A DNA stretch of 64,000 bases from Haemophilus haemolyticus M19501. GTDB taxonomy: Bacteria > Pseudomonadota > Gammaproteobacteria > Enterobacterales > Pasteurellaceae. Below, one piece after another: positions 42,750 through 51,653 of this stretch; the stretch's first letter is position 1, and each line of letters begins with the position of its first letter. Both the position numbers and the translations under genes were made by a program. The stretch spans positions 1-64,000 of the forward strand of contig NZ_AFQO01000003.1 of NCBI RefSeq assembly GCF_000222025.1, read 5' to 3'. The notes under the pieces were generated by a model, which saw only the letters and a list, made by a program, of their open reading frames with translations, was not told the origin of the DNA and did no database searches.

Positions 42750-43034
42750 TTACTCACTATAACTTTTTAAGTTACTTAATTTTGCTAAACCCACTTCACA
42801 ACTTTTTAACTGAGTCGCTAATTCCATTTGAAGAATTTGTTGTTTACTTTGGTTTAACTTATTTTTAATTTTTCCTACCTGTGTATGTGTGCCAGGTTGT
42901 TTTTCTGCTTGCGCAATCAAATTCTCTGTTTCTTTAAATAGTTGTTCACATTGTTGTGGCAGAATATTTGATGCAAAAGTAGAGGTTGATACAGTAGAGA
43001 AAAGTGCGGTTAAAATAAGGAATGTTTTTTTCAT
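42750..43034 (-). CDS. Small predicted periplasmic protein (DUF5339-like)
   Basis: A 94-residue precursor with a clear signal peptide (MKKTFLILTALFSTVSTSTFA) and cleavage likely after TFA. The mature ~73 residues are Lys/Gln-rich, predicted helical and have two cysteines (CEQL and CEVG) that could form a disulfide. It resembles small Pasteurellaceae proteins annotated as DUF5339, from memory and not verified. Function is unknown. A USS lies within the signal-peptide codons (about 43004-43014). Confidence 0.7.
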   Translation of the reverse strand: MKKTFLILTALFSTVSTSTFASNILPQQCEQLFKETENLIAQAEKQPGTHTQVGKIKNKLNQSKQQILQMELATQLKSCEVGLAKLSNLKSYSE

Positions 43035-43140
43035 TTTAAGTCCTTGTTTCTCTTTATTATAAAATCTAAAAATTAAACTAGGCGGGAAAATAGCAAAATA
43101 TACTTAGTATGTCTAGCTTTTGAAGTCATTTATTGTTGTA

Positions 43141-43162
43141 AATTGTGATAAGGATCACGTGT
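43141..43162. promoter_or_regulatory. Candidate CRP site upstream of cydA
   Basis: TGTGATAAGGATCACG (43144-43159) fits the CRP core TGTGA-N6-TCACA with one mismatch. It lies between divergent cydA and the small secreted protein gene and could serve either. Confidence 0.65.
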
Positions 43163-43193
43163 AACATATATTTTTGTACAAAAAATAGCAAAA

Positions 43194-43207
43194 TTGATTT
43201 ATATCAA
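43194..43207. promoter_or_regulatory. FNR box upstream of cydA
   Basis: TTGATTTATATCAA is a perfect match to the FNR consensus TTGAT-N4-ATCAA. In E. coli cydAB is controlled by FNR and ArcA, so oxygen control is expected here. Confidence 0.85.
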
Positions 43208-43253
43208 TTAAATTATCTTTAATAAATAATAGGTATTTTATGTCTTATGTCAA

Positions 43254-43275
43254 AAATGTGATCTAGATATCGTTT
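43254..43275. promoter_or_regulatory. Second, weaker CRP-like half-site
   Basis: AAATGTGATCTAGAT followed by a degenerate right half. The left half-site is perfect, the right is not. A possible -10 (TAGAAT) lies at 43305-43310, but the -35 is poor, so the cydA start of transcription is not resolved. Confidence 0.4.
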
Positions 43276-43486
43276 TTACTGTTTTTTATCCTTGTATTTA
43301 GTAGTAGAATACCCGCCAATTTGGCTTATCTCTATAATAATTGGTGTTTTTTAACTATTTGAGAATGATTATGTAGATAAACCAATTTAAGCTTAGCTGA
43401 TTGGAGTTGAGTGATTAGGGGTTATTTAAGGCTTTGCCTTTTTAATCATCATTGGAACTAATGTTGTTTATACAGAGGAGTTGAGA

Positions 43487-45052
43487 ATGTTGGACGTTGT
43501 TGACCTTTCTCGCTTGCAGTTTGCTTTAACTGCGTTGTATCACTTCATTTTCGTGCCGCTGACATTAGGTTTGTCATTCGTCCTTGTGATTATGGAAACC
43601 ATTTATGTGGCGACAGGCAAAGAAGTTTATAAAGATATGACAAGATTCTGGGGTAAGTTATTTGGTATTAACTTCGCCCTTGGGGTGACCACAGGTATCA
43701 TTATGGAATTCCAATTCGGTACTAACTGGTCTTATTATTCTCATTATGTAGGTGATATTTTTGGTGCGCCATTAGCGATTGAAGCGTTACTAGCCTTTTT
43801 CTTAGAATCAACTTTTGTGGGGTTATTCTTCTTTGGCTGGGATCGTTTAACTAAAGGTAAACACTTGCTTGCTACATATTGTGTAGCTTTCGGTTCGAAC
43901 TTATCTGCAATGTGGATTTTAGTTGCTAATGGTTGGATGCAGTCTCCAGCTGGCTCAGAATTTAATTTTGAGACGGTACGTATGGAAATGACGAGTTTCT
44001 TAGATCTTTGGTTAAATCCAGTTGCTCAAAGTAAATTTTTACATACATTAACAGCAGGTTATTCAACTGGTGCAATGTTTGTATTGGGTATTAGTGCATT
44101 CTATTTATTAAAAGGCCGTGATATTGGTTTTGCTAAACGTTCATTTTCTGTTGCTGCAACTTTTGGTTTTATCGCTGCATCAGCGGTATTAATTATGGGT
44201 GATGAATCAGGTTATGACATCGGTAAAGCTCAACCTGTGAAATTGGCTGCCATGGAAGCTGAGTTTGAAACTCATCCTGCACCAGCACCATTCCATCCAG
44301 TTGCGATTCCAAATACTGCAGAAATGAAAAATGATTTTGCGATTGAGATTCCTTATCTTGGCGGTTTGATTGCTACTCGCTCTGTAGATAAAGAAATTAC
44401 TGGCTTGAAAGATCTTCAATTATTAAATGAAAATCGTGTGCGTAACGGTATTCATGCTTATGAATTGTTTACTCAATTAAAGGCTGAGAAAAAAGCAAAT
44501 GGCCAAGTAAATGAAGAAACAAAAGCACAATTTAATGAAATTAAAAAAGATCTTGGTTTCGGTTTATTGTTAAAACGCTATACAAATAATGTTGTTGATG
44601 CGACCGAAGAACAAATTAAACAAGCTGCGCGTGATACTATTCCAAATGTAGGTCCTAACTTCTGGGCTTTCCGTGGTATGTTAGCTGCAGGTGGTTTAAT
44701 TATTTTGCTGACCTTCGGCGCATTTGTTCAAAATTTACGTAACAAAGTCACTTCTTCTCGCTTATTGCTTAAAGCATTGCTTTGGGCTATCCCATTGCCA
44801 ATCTTAGCAATTGAATTTGGTTGGTTCTTAGCTGAGTCTGGTCGTCAACCTTGGGCAATCTATGAAGTTTTACCTGTTGGGGTATCAGCGTCTCAGTTAA
44901 GTACTGGCGATTTATGGTTCTCTATTGGTTTAATTTGTGCGCTTTATCTTGCGTTCATTATTGTTGAGATGTATTTGATGTTTAAATATGCGCGTTTGGG
45001 TCCAAGTGCGTTAAAAACCGGCAAATACTACTTTGAACAATCATCTAAATAA
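43487..45052 (+). CDS. cydA: Cytochrome bd-I ubiquinol oxidase subunit I
   Basis: A 521-residue integral membrane subunit that oxidises quinol and binds hemes b558, b595 and d. It lets the cell respire at low oxygen. The heme ligand His19 (LTALYHFIF) is at the expected place, and the conserved GRQPW lies near the C-terminus. The periplasmic Q loop (about 245-390) is the long form. The ATG at 43487 has GAGGAG 6 bases upstream and gives the E. coli-like start [14 protein letters not shown]. Operon with cydB, cydX and ybgE. Confidence 0.97.
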   Translation: MLDVVDLSRLQFALTALYHFIFVPLTLGLSFVLVIMETIYVATGKEVYKDMTRFWGKLFGINFALGVTTGIIMEFQFGTNWSYYSHYVGDIFGAPLAIEALLAFFLESTFVGLFFFGWDRLTKGKHLLATYCVAFGSNLSAMWILVANGWMQSPAGSEFNFETVRMEMTSFLDLWLNPVAQSKFLHTLTAGYSTGAMFVLGISAFYLLKGRDIGFAKRSFSVAATFGFIAASAVLIMGDESGYDIGKAQPVKLAAMEAEFETHPAPAPFHPVAIPNTAEMKNDFAIEIPYLGGLIATRSVDKEITGLKDLQLLNENRVRNGIHAYELFTQLKAEKKANGQVNEETKAQFNEIKKDLGFGLLLKRYTNNVVDATEEQIKQAARDTIPNVGPNFWAFRGMLAAGGLIILLTFGAFVQNLRNKVTSSRLLLKALLWAIPLPILAIEFGWFLAESGRQPWAIYEVLPVGVSASQLSTGDLWFSIGLICALYLAFIIVEMYLMFKYARLGPSALKTGKYYFEQSSK

Positions 45053-45066
45053 GCAGGAGATGAATT

Positions 45067-46203
45067 ATGATTGATTATGAATTTCTACGTTTTATTTGGT
45101 GGGTGTTAGTCGTTGTATTATTGATTGGTTTCTCTGTAACTGATGGATTTGATATGGGGGTGACCGCACTTTTACCTGTAACAGGTAAAAAAGAAGTGGA
45201 ACGCCGTATTATGATCAACTCTATTGCCCCACATTGGGATGGTAACCAAGTTTGGTTGTTAACTGCAGGCGGCGCAGTATTTGCGGCATGGCCAATTGTA
45301 TATGCAGTTTCATTCTCAGGTTTCTACATCGCTTTAGTATTGGTTTTAGCTGCGTTATTCTTACGCCCATTGGGTTTTGAATATCGTGCAAAAATTGATA
45401 ACCCGACTTGGCGTTCAGTTTGGGATTGGGGACTATTCGCAGGTGGTTTTGTACCAGCATTAGTATTTGGTGTGGCTTTTGGTAATTTATTACAAGGTGT
45501 TCCATTCCATTTTAACGAATTGACTCAAGTAACTTATACCGGTTCATTCTTTGAACTATTAAATCCATTTGCATTATTATGTGGTGTTATTAGCTTATCA
45601 ATGCTTGTGACTCACGGTGCGAACTGGTTACAAATGAAAACAACCGAAGAATTGCGTGATCGCGCTCGTTCAGTGAGCCAAATCGGTGCTATTGTCACTT
45701 TAATTGCATTTGTATTAGCTGGAGCATGGTTATACTTTAAAGAGGGTTATGTAGTAACGAGTGTAGTGGATCATTACGCTCCATCTTCTCCAATGAATAA
45801 AGAAGTTGCTGTTGAAACTAGTGCGTGGTTTAGAAATTTCAATGAAATGCCAATTCTTTGGATTTTCCCTGCATTAGCAGTAGTCGCTGCATTATTAAAT
45901 GCGGCATTTTCTAAAGCTAATCGTTGTGGTTTCGCATTCTTTTTCTCTGCATTAACAATGGCCGGTGTAATTATTACTGCTGCAGTATCTATGTTCCCAT
46001 TTGTGATGCCTTCAAGCTCACACCCTGAACAGAGTTTGTTAATGTGGGATGCAACTTCAAGTGAATTAACATTAACATTAATGTTGATTTTTGCACTTAT
46101 CTTTGTGGCTATTTCTTTGGTTTATACCATTTGGTCTTATTCTAAGATGTTTGGTCGCTTAGATGCAAATTTCATTGATGAAAATAAACACTCATTATAC
46201 TAA
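45067..46203 (+). CDS. cydB: Cytochrome bd-I ubiquinol oxidase subunit II
   Basis: A 378-residue partner of CydA with about 9 hydrophobic helices. The N-terminus MIDYEFLRFIWWVLVVVLLIGFSVTDGFDMGV carries the family GFDMGV motif, and FPFVMPSS and a WDATSS block follow near residues 315-330. Length equals E. coli CydB (379). It lies 14 bases after cydA with AGCAGGAGA before the ATG. A USS occurs inside (ACCGCACTTT near 45163). Confidence 0.97.
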   Translation: MIDYEFLRFIWWVLVVVLLIGFSVTDGFDMGVTALLPVTGKKEVERRIMINSIAPHWDGNQVWLLTAGGAVFAAWPIVYAVSFSGFYIALVLVLAALFLRPLGFEYRAKIDNPTWRSVWDWGLFAGGFVPALVFGVAFGNLLQGVPFHFNELTQVTYTGSFFELLNPFALLCGVISLSMLVTHGANWLQMKTTEELRDRARSVSQIGAIVTLIAFVLAGAWLYFKEGYVVTSVVDHYAPSSPMNKEVAVETSAWFRNFNEMPILWIFPALAVVAALLNAAFSKANRCGFAFFFSALTMAGVIITAAVSMFPFVMPSSSHPEQSLLMWDATSSELTLTLMLIFALIFVAISLVYTIWSYSKMFGRLDANFIDENKHSLY

Positions 46204-46213
46204 GGAGATTAAT

Positions 46214-46312
46214 ATGTTATATGTAATTTGGGTAGTGGGTGTGTTATTAGCTATATTTGCCAGTGCAAAATTAACCATTGGCAAAGAAAAAGCAGGAAAA
46301 TTTGACGAGTAA
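46214..46312 (+). CDS. cydX: CydX, small subunit of cytochrome bd oxidase
   Basis: A 32-residue single-helix protein, MLYVIWVVGVLLAIFASAKL and a basic/acidic end. It starts 10 bases after the cydB stop with AAGGAGA upstream. It has the same position, size class (E. coli 37), N-terminal hydrophobic helix and charged end as E. coli CydX (YbgT), which stabilises the heme d region. It is easily missed by gene finders because of length. ybgE starts one base after its stop. Confidence 0.93.
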   Translation: MLYVIWVVGVLLAIFASAKLTIGKEKAGKFDE

Positions 46313-46313
46313 T

Positions 46314-46607
46314 ATGATTCATTCACTCTATCAATTAATTAATAAGGGTTCGTTTCGAACCCTTTCATTTATTTTAGCGCTAGGACTAACAGCCGTATTT
46401 TTCTTTAATATTGATAATTTTTCAACATTGTTACGAAATGATTCTCCTTGGTGGATTTTGATGATCTTTTGGGGATTGATTACGGTTTGGATTCATGGAA
46501 TCGGATTTGAAATTAAAAGTGTAATTTGGAAACTAATTTTCTTACCTTATATCGCTTATATCATTATATTTATTAGTGCTGTAGAGCATTTTTATTTACG
46601 AGGATGA
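46314..46607 (+). CDS. ybgE: YbgE, cyd operon membrane protein
   Basis: A 97-residue inner membrane protein with three predicted helices. It has the same length as E. coli YbgE, and shares the RTLSFILALGL-type first helix and a conserved HGIGFE segment near residue 68. The ATG at 46314 is used; in-frame upstream codons fall inside cydX. Its role in the bd oxidase is unclear. It is the last gene of the cyd operon before the ybgC promoter. Confidence 0.9.
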   Translation: MIHSLYQLINKGSFRTLSFILALGLTAVFFFNIDNFSTLLRNDSPWWILMIFWGLITVWIHGIGFEIKSVIWKLIFLPYIAYIIIFISAVEHFYLRG

Positions 46608-46624
46608 TTTTTTTCTTCGGCATA

Positions 46625-46653
46625 TTGCTTATCTAAAAAACAGGTTCTAAAAT
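46625..46653 (+). promoter_or_regulatory. Promoter for ybgC-tol operon
   Basis: TTGCTT and TAAAAT (5 of 6 to TATAAT) are separated by 17 bases. They lie downstream of ybgE, about 33 bases before ybgC. Confidence 0.6.
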
Positions 46654-46685
46654 ATCCGACCTATTGCGGTGGGCAAAGCTTAATA

Positions 46686-47096
46686 ATGTCAGAAAAAACC
46701 TTCTATCTTCCCGTTCGAGTATATTATGAAGATACTGATGCTGGTGGCGTTGTGTATCATGCTCGTTATTTGCATTTTTTTGAGCGGGCTAGAACAGAAT
46801 ATTTGCGAGCGTTAAATTTTACGCAGCAAACTTTATTACAAGAACAACAACTTGCGTTTGTTGTCAAATCGCTCGCTATTGATTATTGCGTTGCGGCAAA
46901 ATTGGATGATTTACTCACGGTAGAAACAGATGTCATAGAGATAAAAGGCGCAACAATCCTTTTTGAGCAACGACTTATGCGTGATACGGTGATGTTATCA
47001 AAGGCTACAGTCAAGGTAGCCAGTGTTCATCTTGGCAATATGAAACCCGTGGCTCTTCCTAAAGAAGTAAAAGCTGCGTTTTACAACCTAAAATAA
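46686..47096 (+). CDS. ybgC: Acyl-CoA thioesterase YbgC
   Basis: A 136-residue hotdog-fold thioesterase, first gene of the tol-pal block. The family motif [28 protein letters not shown] (about residues 14-41, given here in pieces: [12 protein letters not shown] and [15 protein letters not shown]) holds the catalytic Asp18 region. Studied H. influenzae YbgC prefers short-chain acyl-CoA esters. E. coli YbgC associates with phospholipid metabolism at the membrane. Length equals E. coli (134). Confidence 0.94.
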   Translation: MSEKTFYLPVRVYYEDTDAGGVVYHARYLHFFERARTEYLRALNFTQQTLLQEQQLAFVVKSLAIDYCVAAKLDDLLTVETDVIEIKGATILFEQRLMRDTVMLSKATVKVASVHLGNMKPVALPKEVKAAFYNLK

Positions 47097-47113
47097 ACTT
47101 TTCGGAGTATGCA

Positions 47114-47800
47114 ATGACTGCAGAATTGAATTTTTTAGATCTTTTTCTAAAAGCAAGTATTGTTGTTCAACTTGTAATTGTGATTTTGATTTCATTCTCA
47201 ATTATTTCTTGGGCGATTATTATTCAACGTAGCCGAGTTTTAACGGCTGCTTTAAAAGAAGCGAATACTTTTGAAGACCGTTTCTGGTCTGGTGAAGATT
47301 TGAATAAGCTATATGAAGGATTATCAAATCGTCGTGATATTTTAACGGGTAGTGAGCAAATTTTCTTTGTCGGTTTCAAAGAGTTTTCTCGCTTGAAACA
47401 AGTGAATCCAGACGCTCCTGAAGCGATTATTAAAGGCACAACGCGCGCGATGAATCTTGCGATGAACCGTGAGATTGAAAGCTTGGAAAGTAGAGTTCCA
47501 TTCTTAGCCACAGTGGCATCTGTTAGCCCTTATATTGGTTTATTCGGAACCGTTTGGGGTATCATGCACGCTTTTATGGCATTAAGTGGTGCTAAACAAG
47601 CAACGTTACAGATGGTAGCTCCGGGTATCGCCGAGGCCTTGATTGCCACTGCAATCGGTTTGTTTGCCGCAATTCCTGCAGTAATGGCTTATAACCGTTT
47701 AAGCTTACGAGTAAACGCGATTGAACAAGATTACGGTAACTTTATTGATGAATTTACGACGATTTTACATCGCCAAGCTTTCGGCAAAGCACCACACTAA
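47114..47800 (+). CDS. tolQ: Tol-Pal system protein TolQ
   Basis: A 228-residue inner membrane protein with three transmembrane segments (about residues 14-36, 135-160, 168-190). It forms the proton-driven motor with TolR that energises TolA for outer membrane constriction at division. The conserved block [19 protein letters not shown] is present. Length matches E. coli TolQ (230). It follows ybgC by 17 bases. Confidence 0.96.
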   Translation: MTAELNFLDLFLKASIVVQLVIVILISFSIISWAIIIQRSRVLTAALKEANTFEDRFWSGEDLNKLYEGLSNRRDILTGSEQIFFVGFKEFSRLKQVNPDAPEAIIKGTTRAMNLAMNREIESLESRVPFLATVASVSPYIGLFGTVWGIMHAFMALSGAKQATLQMVAPGIAEALIATAIGLFAAIPAVMAYNRLSLRVNAIEQDYGNFIDEFTTILHRQAFGKAPH

Positions 47801-47815
47801 AATATAGAAAAAATA

Positions 47816-47842
47816 CACCGCACTCTTTCGTTAAGTGCGGTG
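47816..47842. repeat. USS dyad in the tolQ-tolR gap
   Basis: CACCGCACT and AGTGCGGTG form a 9-bp stem with a 9-base loop, built from two opposed uptake sequences. No T-run follows, so it probably is not an efficient terminator inside the operon. It might act in RNA processing or differential stability. Confidence 0.8.
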
Positions 47843-47864
47843 AAAAATAAGAGAGATTTGAATT

Positions 47865-48284
47865 ATGGCTCGTCGTCAGCGTAAAGATATTAAATCTGAA
47901 ATTAATATTGTCCCGTTTTTGGATGTATTGTTAGTGCTTGTGTTGATCTTTATGGTAACAGCACCAATTATTAGCCAAAGCGTACAAGTGGAATTGCCGG
48001 ACTCAGTGCAAAGTCAAAATGTATCTAATGAAGATAAAGTGCCGGTGATTCTTGAAGTTTCAGGGATTGGACAATATGCGATTTCTATTGGCGGAGAACG
48101 TCAAGAAGGGTTAACGGAAGAAATGGTGACACAGTTATCTCGACAAGAATTTGATAAAGATAATAACACACTATTTTTAGTGGGTGGAGCTAAGGATGTT
48201 CCCTATGAAGAAGTGATTAAAGCACTTAATCTGCTCCACCTTGCTGGAATTAAATCTGTTGGTTTAATGACAAACCCAATTTAA
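47865..48284 (+). CDS. tolR: Tol-Pal system protein TolR
   Basis: A 139-residue protein of the ExbD/TolR family. There is a single N-terminal helix (about residues 15-37) with the essential Asp in NIVPFLDVLLVLVLIFMV, then a periplasmic domain. It couples the proton gradient to TolA with TolQ. Length matches E. coli (142). Confidence 0.96.
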   Translation: MARRQRKDIKSEINIVPFLDVLLVLVLIFMVTAPIISQSVQVELPDSVQSQNVSNEDKVPVILEVSGIGQYAISIGGERQEGLTEEMVTQLSRQEFDKDNNTLFLVGGAKDVPYEEVIKALNLLHLAGIKSVGLMTNPI

Positions 48285-48298
48285 CTAAGTAGGTAACC

Positions 48299-49396
48299 GT
48301 GCAAAATAATCGACAAAAAAAAGGCGCAAATGCATTTGTTATTTCTATAGTGATGCACCTTGTTTTGTTTGGATTGTTGATTGTCAGCTCTTTCTACCAT
48401 ACAGTTGAAATTATGGGTGGTGGTGAAGGTGATGGTGATGCTATGGGGGCAGTAATGGTCGATACTGGCTCAGCAGCGCAAGAATGGGGTAGAATTCAAC
48501 AACAGAAAAAAGGGCAAGCGGATAAGCGGAAACGTCCAGAACCCGTTGTTGAAGAAAAACCGCCACAACCTAATCAAGAAGAGATTAAGCGTCAACAGGA
48601 AGTTCAACGACAAGAAGAGTTAAAACGTCAGCAAGAAATAAAAAAACAACAAGAGCAAGCTCGTCAAGAAGCGTTGGAAAAACAGAAGCAAGCTGAAGAG
48701 GCTAAAGCTAAACAAGCGGCTGAAGCTACAAAATTAAAAGCAGATGCAGAGGCTAAACGTTTAGCTGCCGCAGCAAAACAAGCTGAAGAGGAGGCTAAAG
48801 CTAAAGCGGCAGAACTTGCAGCACAAAAAGCAAAACAAGAAGCAGAAGCCAAGGCAAAAGCTGAAGCTGCTGCTAAAGCAAAAGCTGAGGCTAAAGCGAA
48901 AGTAGAAGCTGATGCAAAAGCTAAAGCCGCTGCTGATGCTAAAGCAAAAGCTGATGCAGAGGCGAAAGCTAAAGCGGATGCAGCAAAACGAAAAGCGGAC
49001 CAAGCTAGTTTAGATGATTTCTTAAATGGCGGAGATATTGGTGGCGGTAGTGCATCTAAAGGCGGAAATGCGAATAAAGGTGGAACTCAAGGTAGCGGTG
49101 CTGCGCTTGGTTCTGGCGATGGTGGCAAAGTAGGAGATCAATACGCTGGAGTGATTAAGAAAGAGATTCAACGTCGTTTCTTAAAAGATCCAAGTTTTGC
49201 AGGAAAAGTTTGTCGTATTAAAATTCAATTAAGTCGAGATGGAACAATCTTGGGATATCAAAAAATTTCAGGCCCTGATGATATTTGTACAGCAGCATTA
49301 AGTGCGGTTGCTAGAACGAAAAAAGTTCCAGCTGCGCCATCAGATGAAATTTATGAAAAATATAAATCGCCAATTATTGACTTTGATATTCGATAA
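48299..49396 (+). CDS. tolA: Tol-Pal system protein TolA
   Basis: A 365-residue envelope-spanning protein. One N-terminal membrane helix (about residues 12-35, with a Ser/His pair as in TolA-TonB proteins) is followed by a long Lys/Ala/Glu/Gln coiled-coil stalk (about 65-240) of repeated KAKAEA-type units. After a Gly/Ser-rich hinge (about 245-280) there is a globular domain with one disulfide (CRIKIQLSRDGTILGYQKISGPDDIC: the two Cys about 25 residues apart). The start is GTG with AGG upstream. It contacts TolB and Pal. Confidence 0.93.
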   Translation: MQNNRQKKGANAFVISIVMHLVLFGLLIVSSFYHTVEIMGGGEGDGDAMGAVMVDTGSAAQEWGRIQQQKKGQADKRKRPEPVVEEKPPQPNQEEIKRQQEVQRQEELKRQQEIKKQQEQARQEALEKQKQAEEAKAKQAAEATKLKADAEAKRLAAAAKQAEEEAKAKAAELAAQKAKQEAEAKAKAEAAAKAKAEAKAKVEADAKAKAAADAKAKADAEAKAKADAAKRKADQASLDDFLNGGDIGGGSASKGGNANKGGTQGSGAALGSGDGGKVGDQYAGVIKKEIQRRFLKDPSFAGKVCRIKIQLSRDGTILGYQKISGPDDICTAALSAVARTKKVPAAPSDEIYEKYKSPIIDFDIR

Positions 49397-49437
49397 TTCT
49401 TTAGAAAAATTTATTGTTAAATTTTAAAGGTAACAAA

Positions 49438-50721
49438 ATGAAATTATTAAAACGTTTAGTGAGCGTATTAGCGATTGTACTTGCTGTTGCAAGCAATGCA
49501 TTCGCAGATGATGAAGTTCGCATTGTAATTGATGAAGGGGTTGATGGTGCACGTCCTATAGCTGTTGTGCCGTTTGCCGGATCTGCACCGGAAGATATTA
49601 GCAAAATTGTTGCTGATGATTTACGTAACAGTGGTAAATTTAATCCTATTGCGGTGTCTCAGATGCCCCAACGTCCAACTTCAGTAGCTGAGGTAAATCC
49701 TGAAGCTTGGTCTAATATTGGCATTGACGCAATTGTGGTCGGACAAGTTGTTCCGTCTGGTAATGGTTATAGTATTACTTATCAATTAATTGACACCGTT
49801 GGTGCATCAGGTACGCCAGGGGCGGTATTAATGCAAAATAGCTATACAGTGACAACTAAATGGTTACGCTATGGTGCTCATACTGTTAGTGATGAAGTTT
49901 TTGAAAAATTAACTGCGATCCGCGGTGCCTTTAGAACTCGTATCGCTTATGTTGTGCAAAAAAATGGTGGTTCACAACCCTATGAAGTACGTGTTGCAGA
50001 CTACGATGGCTATAATCAATTTATCGTAAATCGTAGTTCTCAGCCAATTATGTCACCAGCTTGGTCTCCAGATGGTCAACGTTTAGCGTATGTATCTTTT
50101 GAAAATAAAAAATCACAACTTGTTGTACAAGATTTAAATTCTGGTGCTCGCAAAGTGGTGGCTTCTTTCCCTGGACATAATGGTGCTCCTGCATTCTCTC
50201 CGGATGGTTCACGTTTAGCTTTCGCCTCTTCACAGGATGGCTCATTAAATATTTATGTGATGAGTTCTCATGGCGGTGCTCCGACTCAATTAACTCGTGG
50301 TGCAGGTAATAATACCGAACCATCTTGGTCTCCGGATGGTAGCTCAATTTTATTTACATCCGATAGAAGTGGTTCACCACAAGTTTATCGTATGAGTGCA
50401 AACGGTGGTGGTGCAACACCGGTTGGTGGTCGCGGTAGTGCACAAATTAGCGCTGATGGCAAAACCCTTGTGATGATTAATGGAAACAATAATGTTGTTA
50501 AACAAGATCTCACATCTGGTGCATCAGAAGTACTTAGTACGTCTTTCTTAGGCGAAAGTCCAAGTCTTTCACCAAATGGAATTATGATTATTTATAGCTC
50601 TACACAAGGCTTAGGAAAGGTGCTACAATTAGTTTCTGCAGATGGTCGCTTTAAAGCGAGCCTTCCAGGAAGTAATGGCCAAGTGAAATTTCCTGCTTGG
50701 TCGCCATACTTAACTAAATAA
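49438..50721 (+). CDS. tolB: Tol-Pal system protein TolB
   Basis: A 427-residue periplasmic protein. The signal peptide [20 protein letters not shown] ends at AFA (cleavage before DDEVR). An N-terminal domain is followed by a six-bladed propeller with repeated [28 protein letters not shown] and [14 protein letters not shown] units. It binds Pal and TolA. The start at 49438 with AAAGG upstream is preferred over the in-frame ATG at 49414, which would break the signal peptide. Confidence 0.96.
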   Translation: MKLLKRLVSVLAIVLAVASNAFADDEVRIVIDEGVDGARPIAVVPFAGSAPEDISKIVADDLRNSGKFNPIAVSQMPQRPTSVAEVNPEAWSNIGIDAIVVGQVVPSGNGYSITYQLIDTVGASGTPGAVLMQNSYTVTTKWLRYGAHTVSDEVFEKLTAIRGAFRTRIAYVVQKNGGSQPYEVRVADYDGYNQFIVNRSSQPIMSPAWSPDGQRLAYVSFENKKSQLVVQDLNSGARKVVASFPGHNGAPAFSPDGSRLAFASSQDGSLNIYVMSSHGGAPTQLTRGAGNNTEPSWSPDGSSILFTSDRSGSPQVYRMSANGGGATPVGGRGSAQISADGKTLVMINGNNNVVKQDLTSGASEVLSTSFLGESPSLSPNGIMIIYSSTQGLGKVLQLVSADGRFKASLPGSNGQVKFPAWSPYLTK

Positions 50722-50746
50722 AGAAAACTCATTGAGGAGAAATCTA

Positions 50747-51208
50747 ATGAACAAATTTGTTAAATCATTATTAGTTGCAGGTTCTGTAGCTGCATTAGCT
50801 GCTTGTAGTTCATCTAACAACGATGCTGCAGGTAATGGTGCAGGCCAAACTTTTGGCGGATACTCTGTTGCCGATCTTCAACAACGTTATAACACCGTAT
50901 ATTTCGGTTTTGATAAATACGACATCACAGGTGAATACGTTCAAATCTTAGATGCTCACGCAGCATATTTAAATGCAACTCCAGCTGCTAAAGTATTAGT
51001 AGAAGGTAACACTGACGAACGCGGTACACCAGAATACAACATCGCGTTAGGTCAACGTCGTGCAGATGCAGTTAAAGGTTATTTAGCTGGTAAAGGTGTT
51101 GATGCTGGTAAATTAGGCACAGTATCTTACGGTGAAGAAAAACCTGCAGTATTAGGCCACGATGAAGCTGCATATTCTAAAAACCGTCGTGCAGTGTTAG
51201 CGTACTAA
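50747..51208 (+). CDS. pal: Peptidoglycan-associated lipoprotein Pal, P6 antigen
   Basis: A 153-residue outer membrane lipoprotein known as P6 in H. influenzae. The lipobox is LAAC, with Cys20 lipidated. The OmpA-like domain (about 50-150) shows [22 protein letters not shown], the peptidoglycan-binding block. GAGGAGA lies 6 bases upstream of ATG 50747; an upstream start at 50732 is rejected. It is the last gene of the tol operon, and unlike E. coli no cpoB (ybgF) follows. Confidence 0.97.
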   Translation: MNKFVKSLLVAGSVAALAACSSSNNDAAGNGAGQTFGGYSVADLQQRYNTVYFGFDKYDITGEYVQILDAHAAYLNATPAAKVLVEGNTDERGTPEYNIALGQRRADAVKGYLAGKGVDAGKLGTVSYGEEKPAVLGHDEAAYSKNRRAVLAY

Positions 51209-51231
51209 TTCTTAGTATTTCTAATACTTGA

Positions 51232-51270
51232 AAAACAGGATCCATTTTTATTGGATCCTGTTTTGTTTTC
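51232..51270 (+). terminator. Terminator of the tol-pal operon
   Basis: A perfect 13-bp stem AAAACAGGATCCA/TGGATCCTGTTTT with a TTTTTAT loop is followed by TTTTGTTTTC. It lies 24 bases after the pal stop. Confidence 0.95.
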
Positions 51271-51317
51271 ATCGTTTGTAATTTAACCAATTAGTTTGAA
51301 AGAATGAATTTATTCTT

Positions 51318-51344
51318 TTGATTCTAAAACAAATGCGCTATCAT
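51318..51344 (+). promoter_or_regulatory. Candidate promoter of the tRNA-Lys pair
   Basis: TTGATT and TATCAT lie 15 bases apart, slightly shorter than ideal. They end 17 bases before the first tRNA. Confidence 0.4.
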
Positions 51345-51361
51345 TAGTTCATCAACACAGT

Positions 51362-51437
51362 GGGTCGTTAGCTCAGTCGGTAGAGCAGCGGACTTTTAAT
51401 CCGTTGGTCGAAGGTTCGAATCCTTCACGACCCACCA
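51362..51437 (+). tRNA. lysT: tRNA-Lys (anticodon UUU)
   Basis: 76 bases with acceptor GGGTCGT/ACGACCC, an encoded CCA, anticodon loop CTTTTAA and T loop TTCGAAT. It decodes AAA and, by wobble, AAG. Confidence 0.97.
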
Positions 51438-51460
51438 CTCTCTGATTTAGTTGTCCAGTT

Positions 51461-51536
51461 GGGTTGTTAGCTCAGTTGGTAGAGCAGCGGACTCTTAATC
51501 CGTCGGTCGAGAGTTCGAACCTCTCACAACCCACCA
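51461..51536 (+). tRNA. tRNA-Lys (anticodon CUU)
   Basis: 76 bases with acceptor GGGTTGT/ACAACCC, an encoded CCA, and anticodon loop CTCTTAA, giving CUU, which decodes AAG only. It is 23 bases after the tRNA-Lys(UUU) gene and about 87% identical to it over the body, consistent with tandem duplication followed by an anticodon change. Both are probably cotranscribed. Confidence 0.95.
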
Positions 51537-51617
51537 TTCTTATTTTTATTATTCATCTCTAATATTTTAAATTTCTTTTAATTTGCTTAAATTCTTGACT
51601 ATTTTTAGCGGTTATTG

Positions 51618-51626
51618 TGGTAGAAT
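51618..51626 (+). promoter_or_regulatory. Candidate extended -10 promoter for trmJ
   Basis: TGGTAGAAT has the TGn extension and a 4-of-6 or better -10; a TTGACT lies 20 bases upstream (51595-51600), farther than usual. It ends 27 bases before trmJ. Confidence 0.45.
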
Positions 51627-51653
51627 ACCCTTAAATTTTAGTCGGGCATCATT

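Noticed and set aside
43201-43245. ArcA box near the cydA FNR site
   Set aside because: AT-rich sequence resembles the loose ArcA motif by chance (such as TCAATTAAAT) and no clear direct repeats were seen.
48664-49003. Open frames on the - strand of tolA (Ser/Cys/Phe-rich)
   Set aside because: They are complements of the repetitive Lys/Ala coiled coil of TolA and have no independent support.
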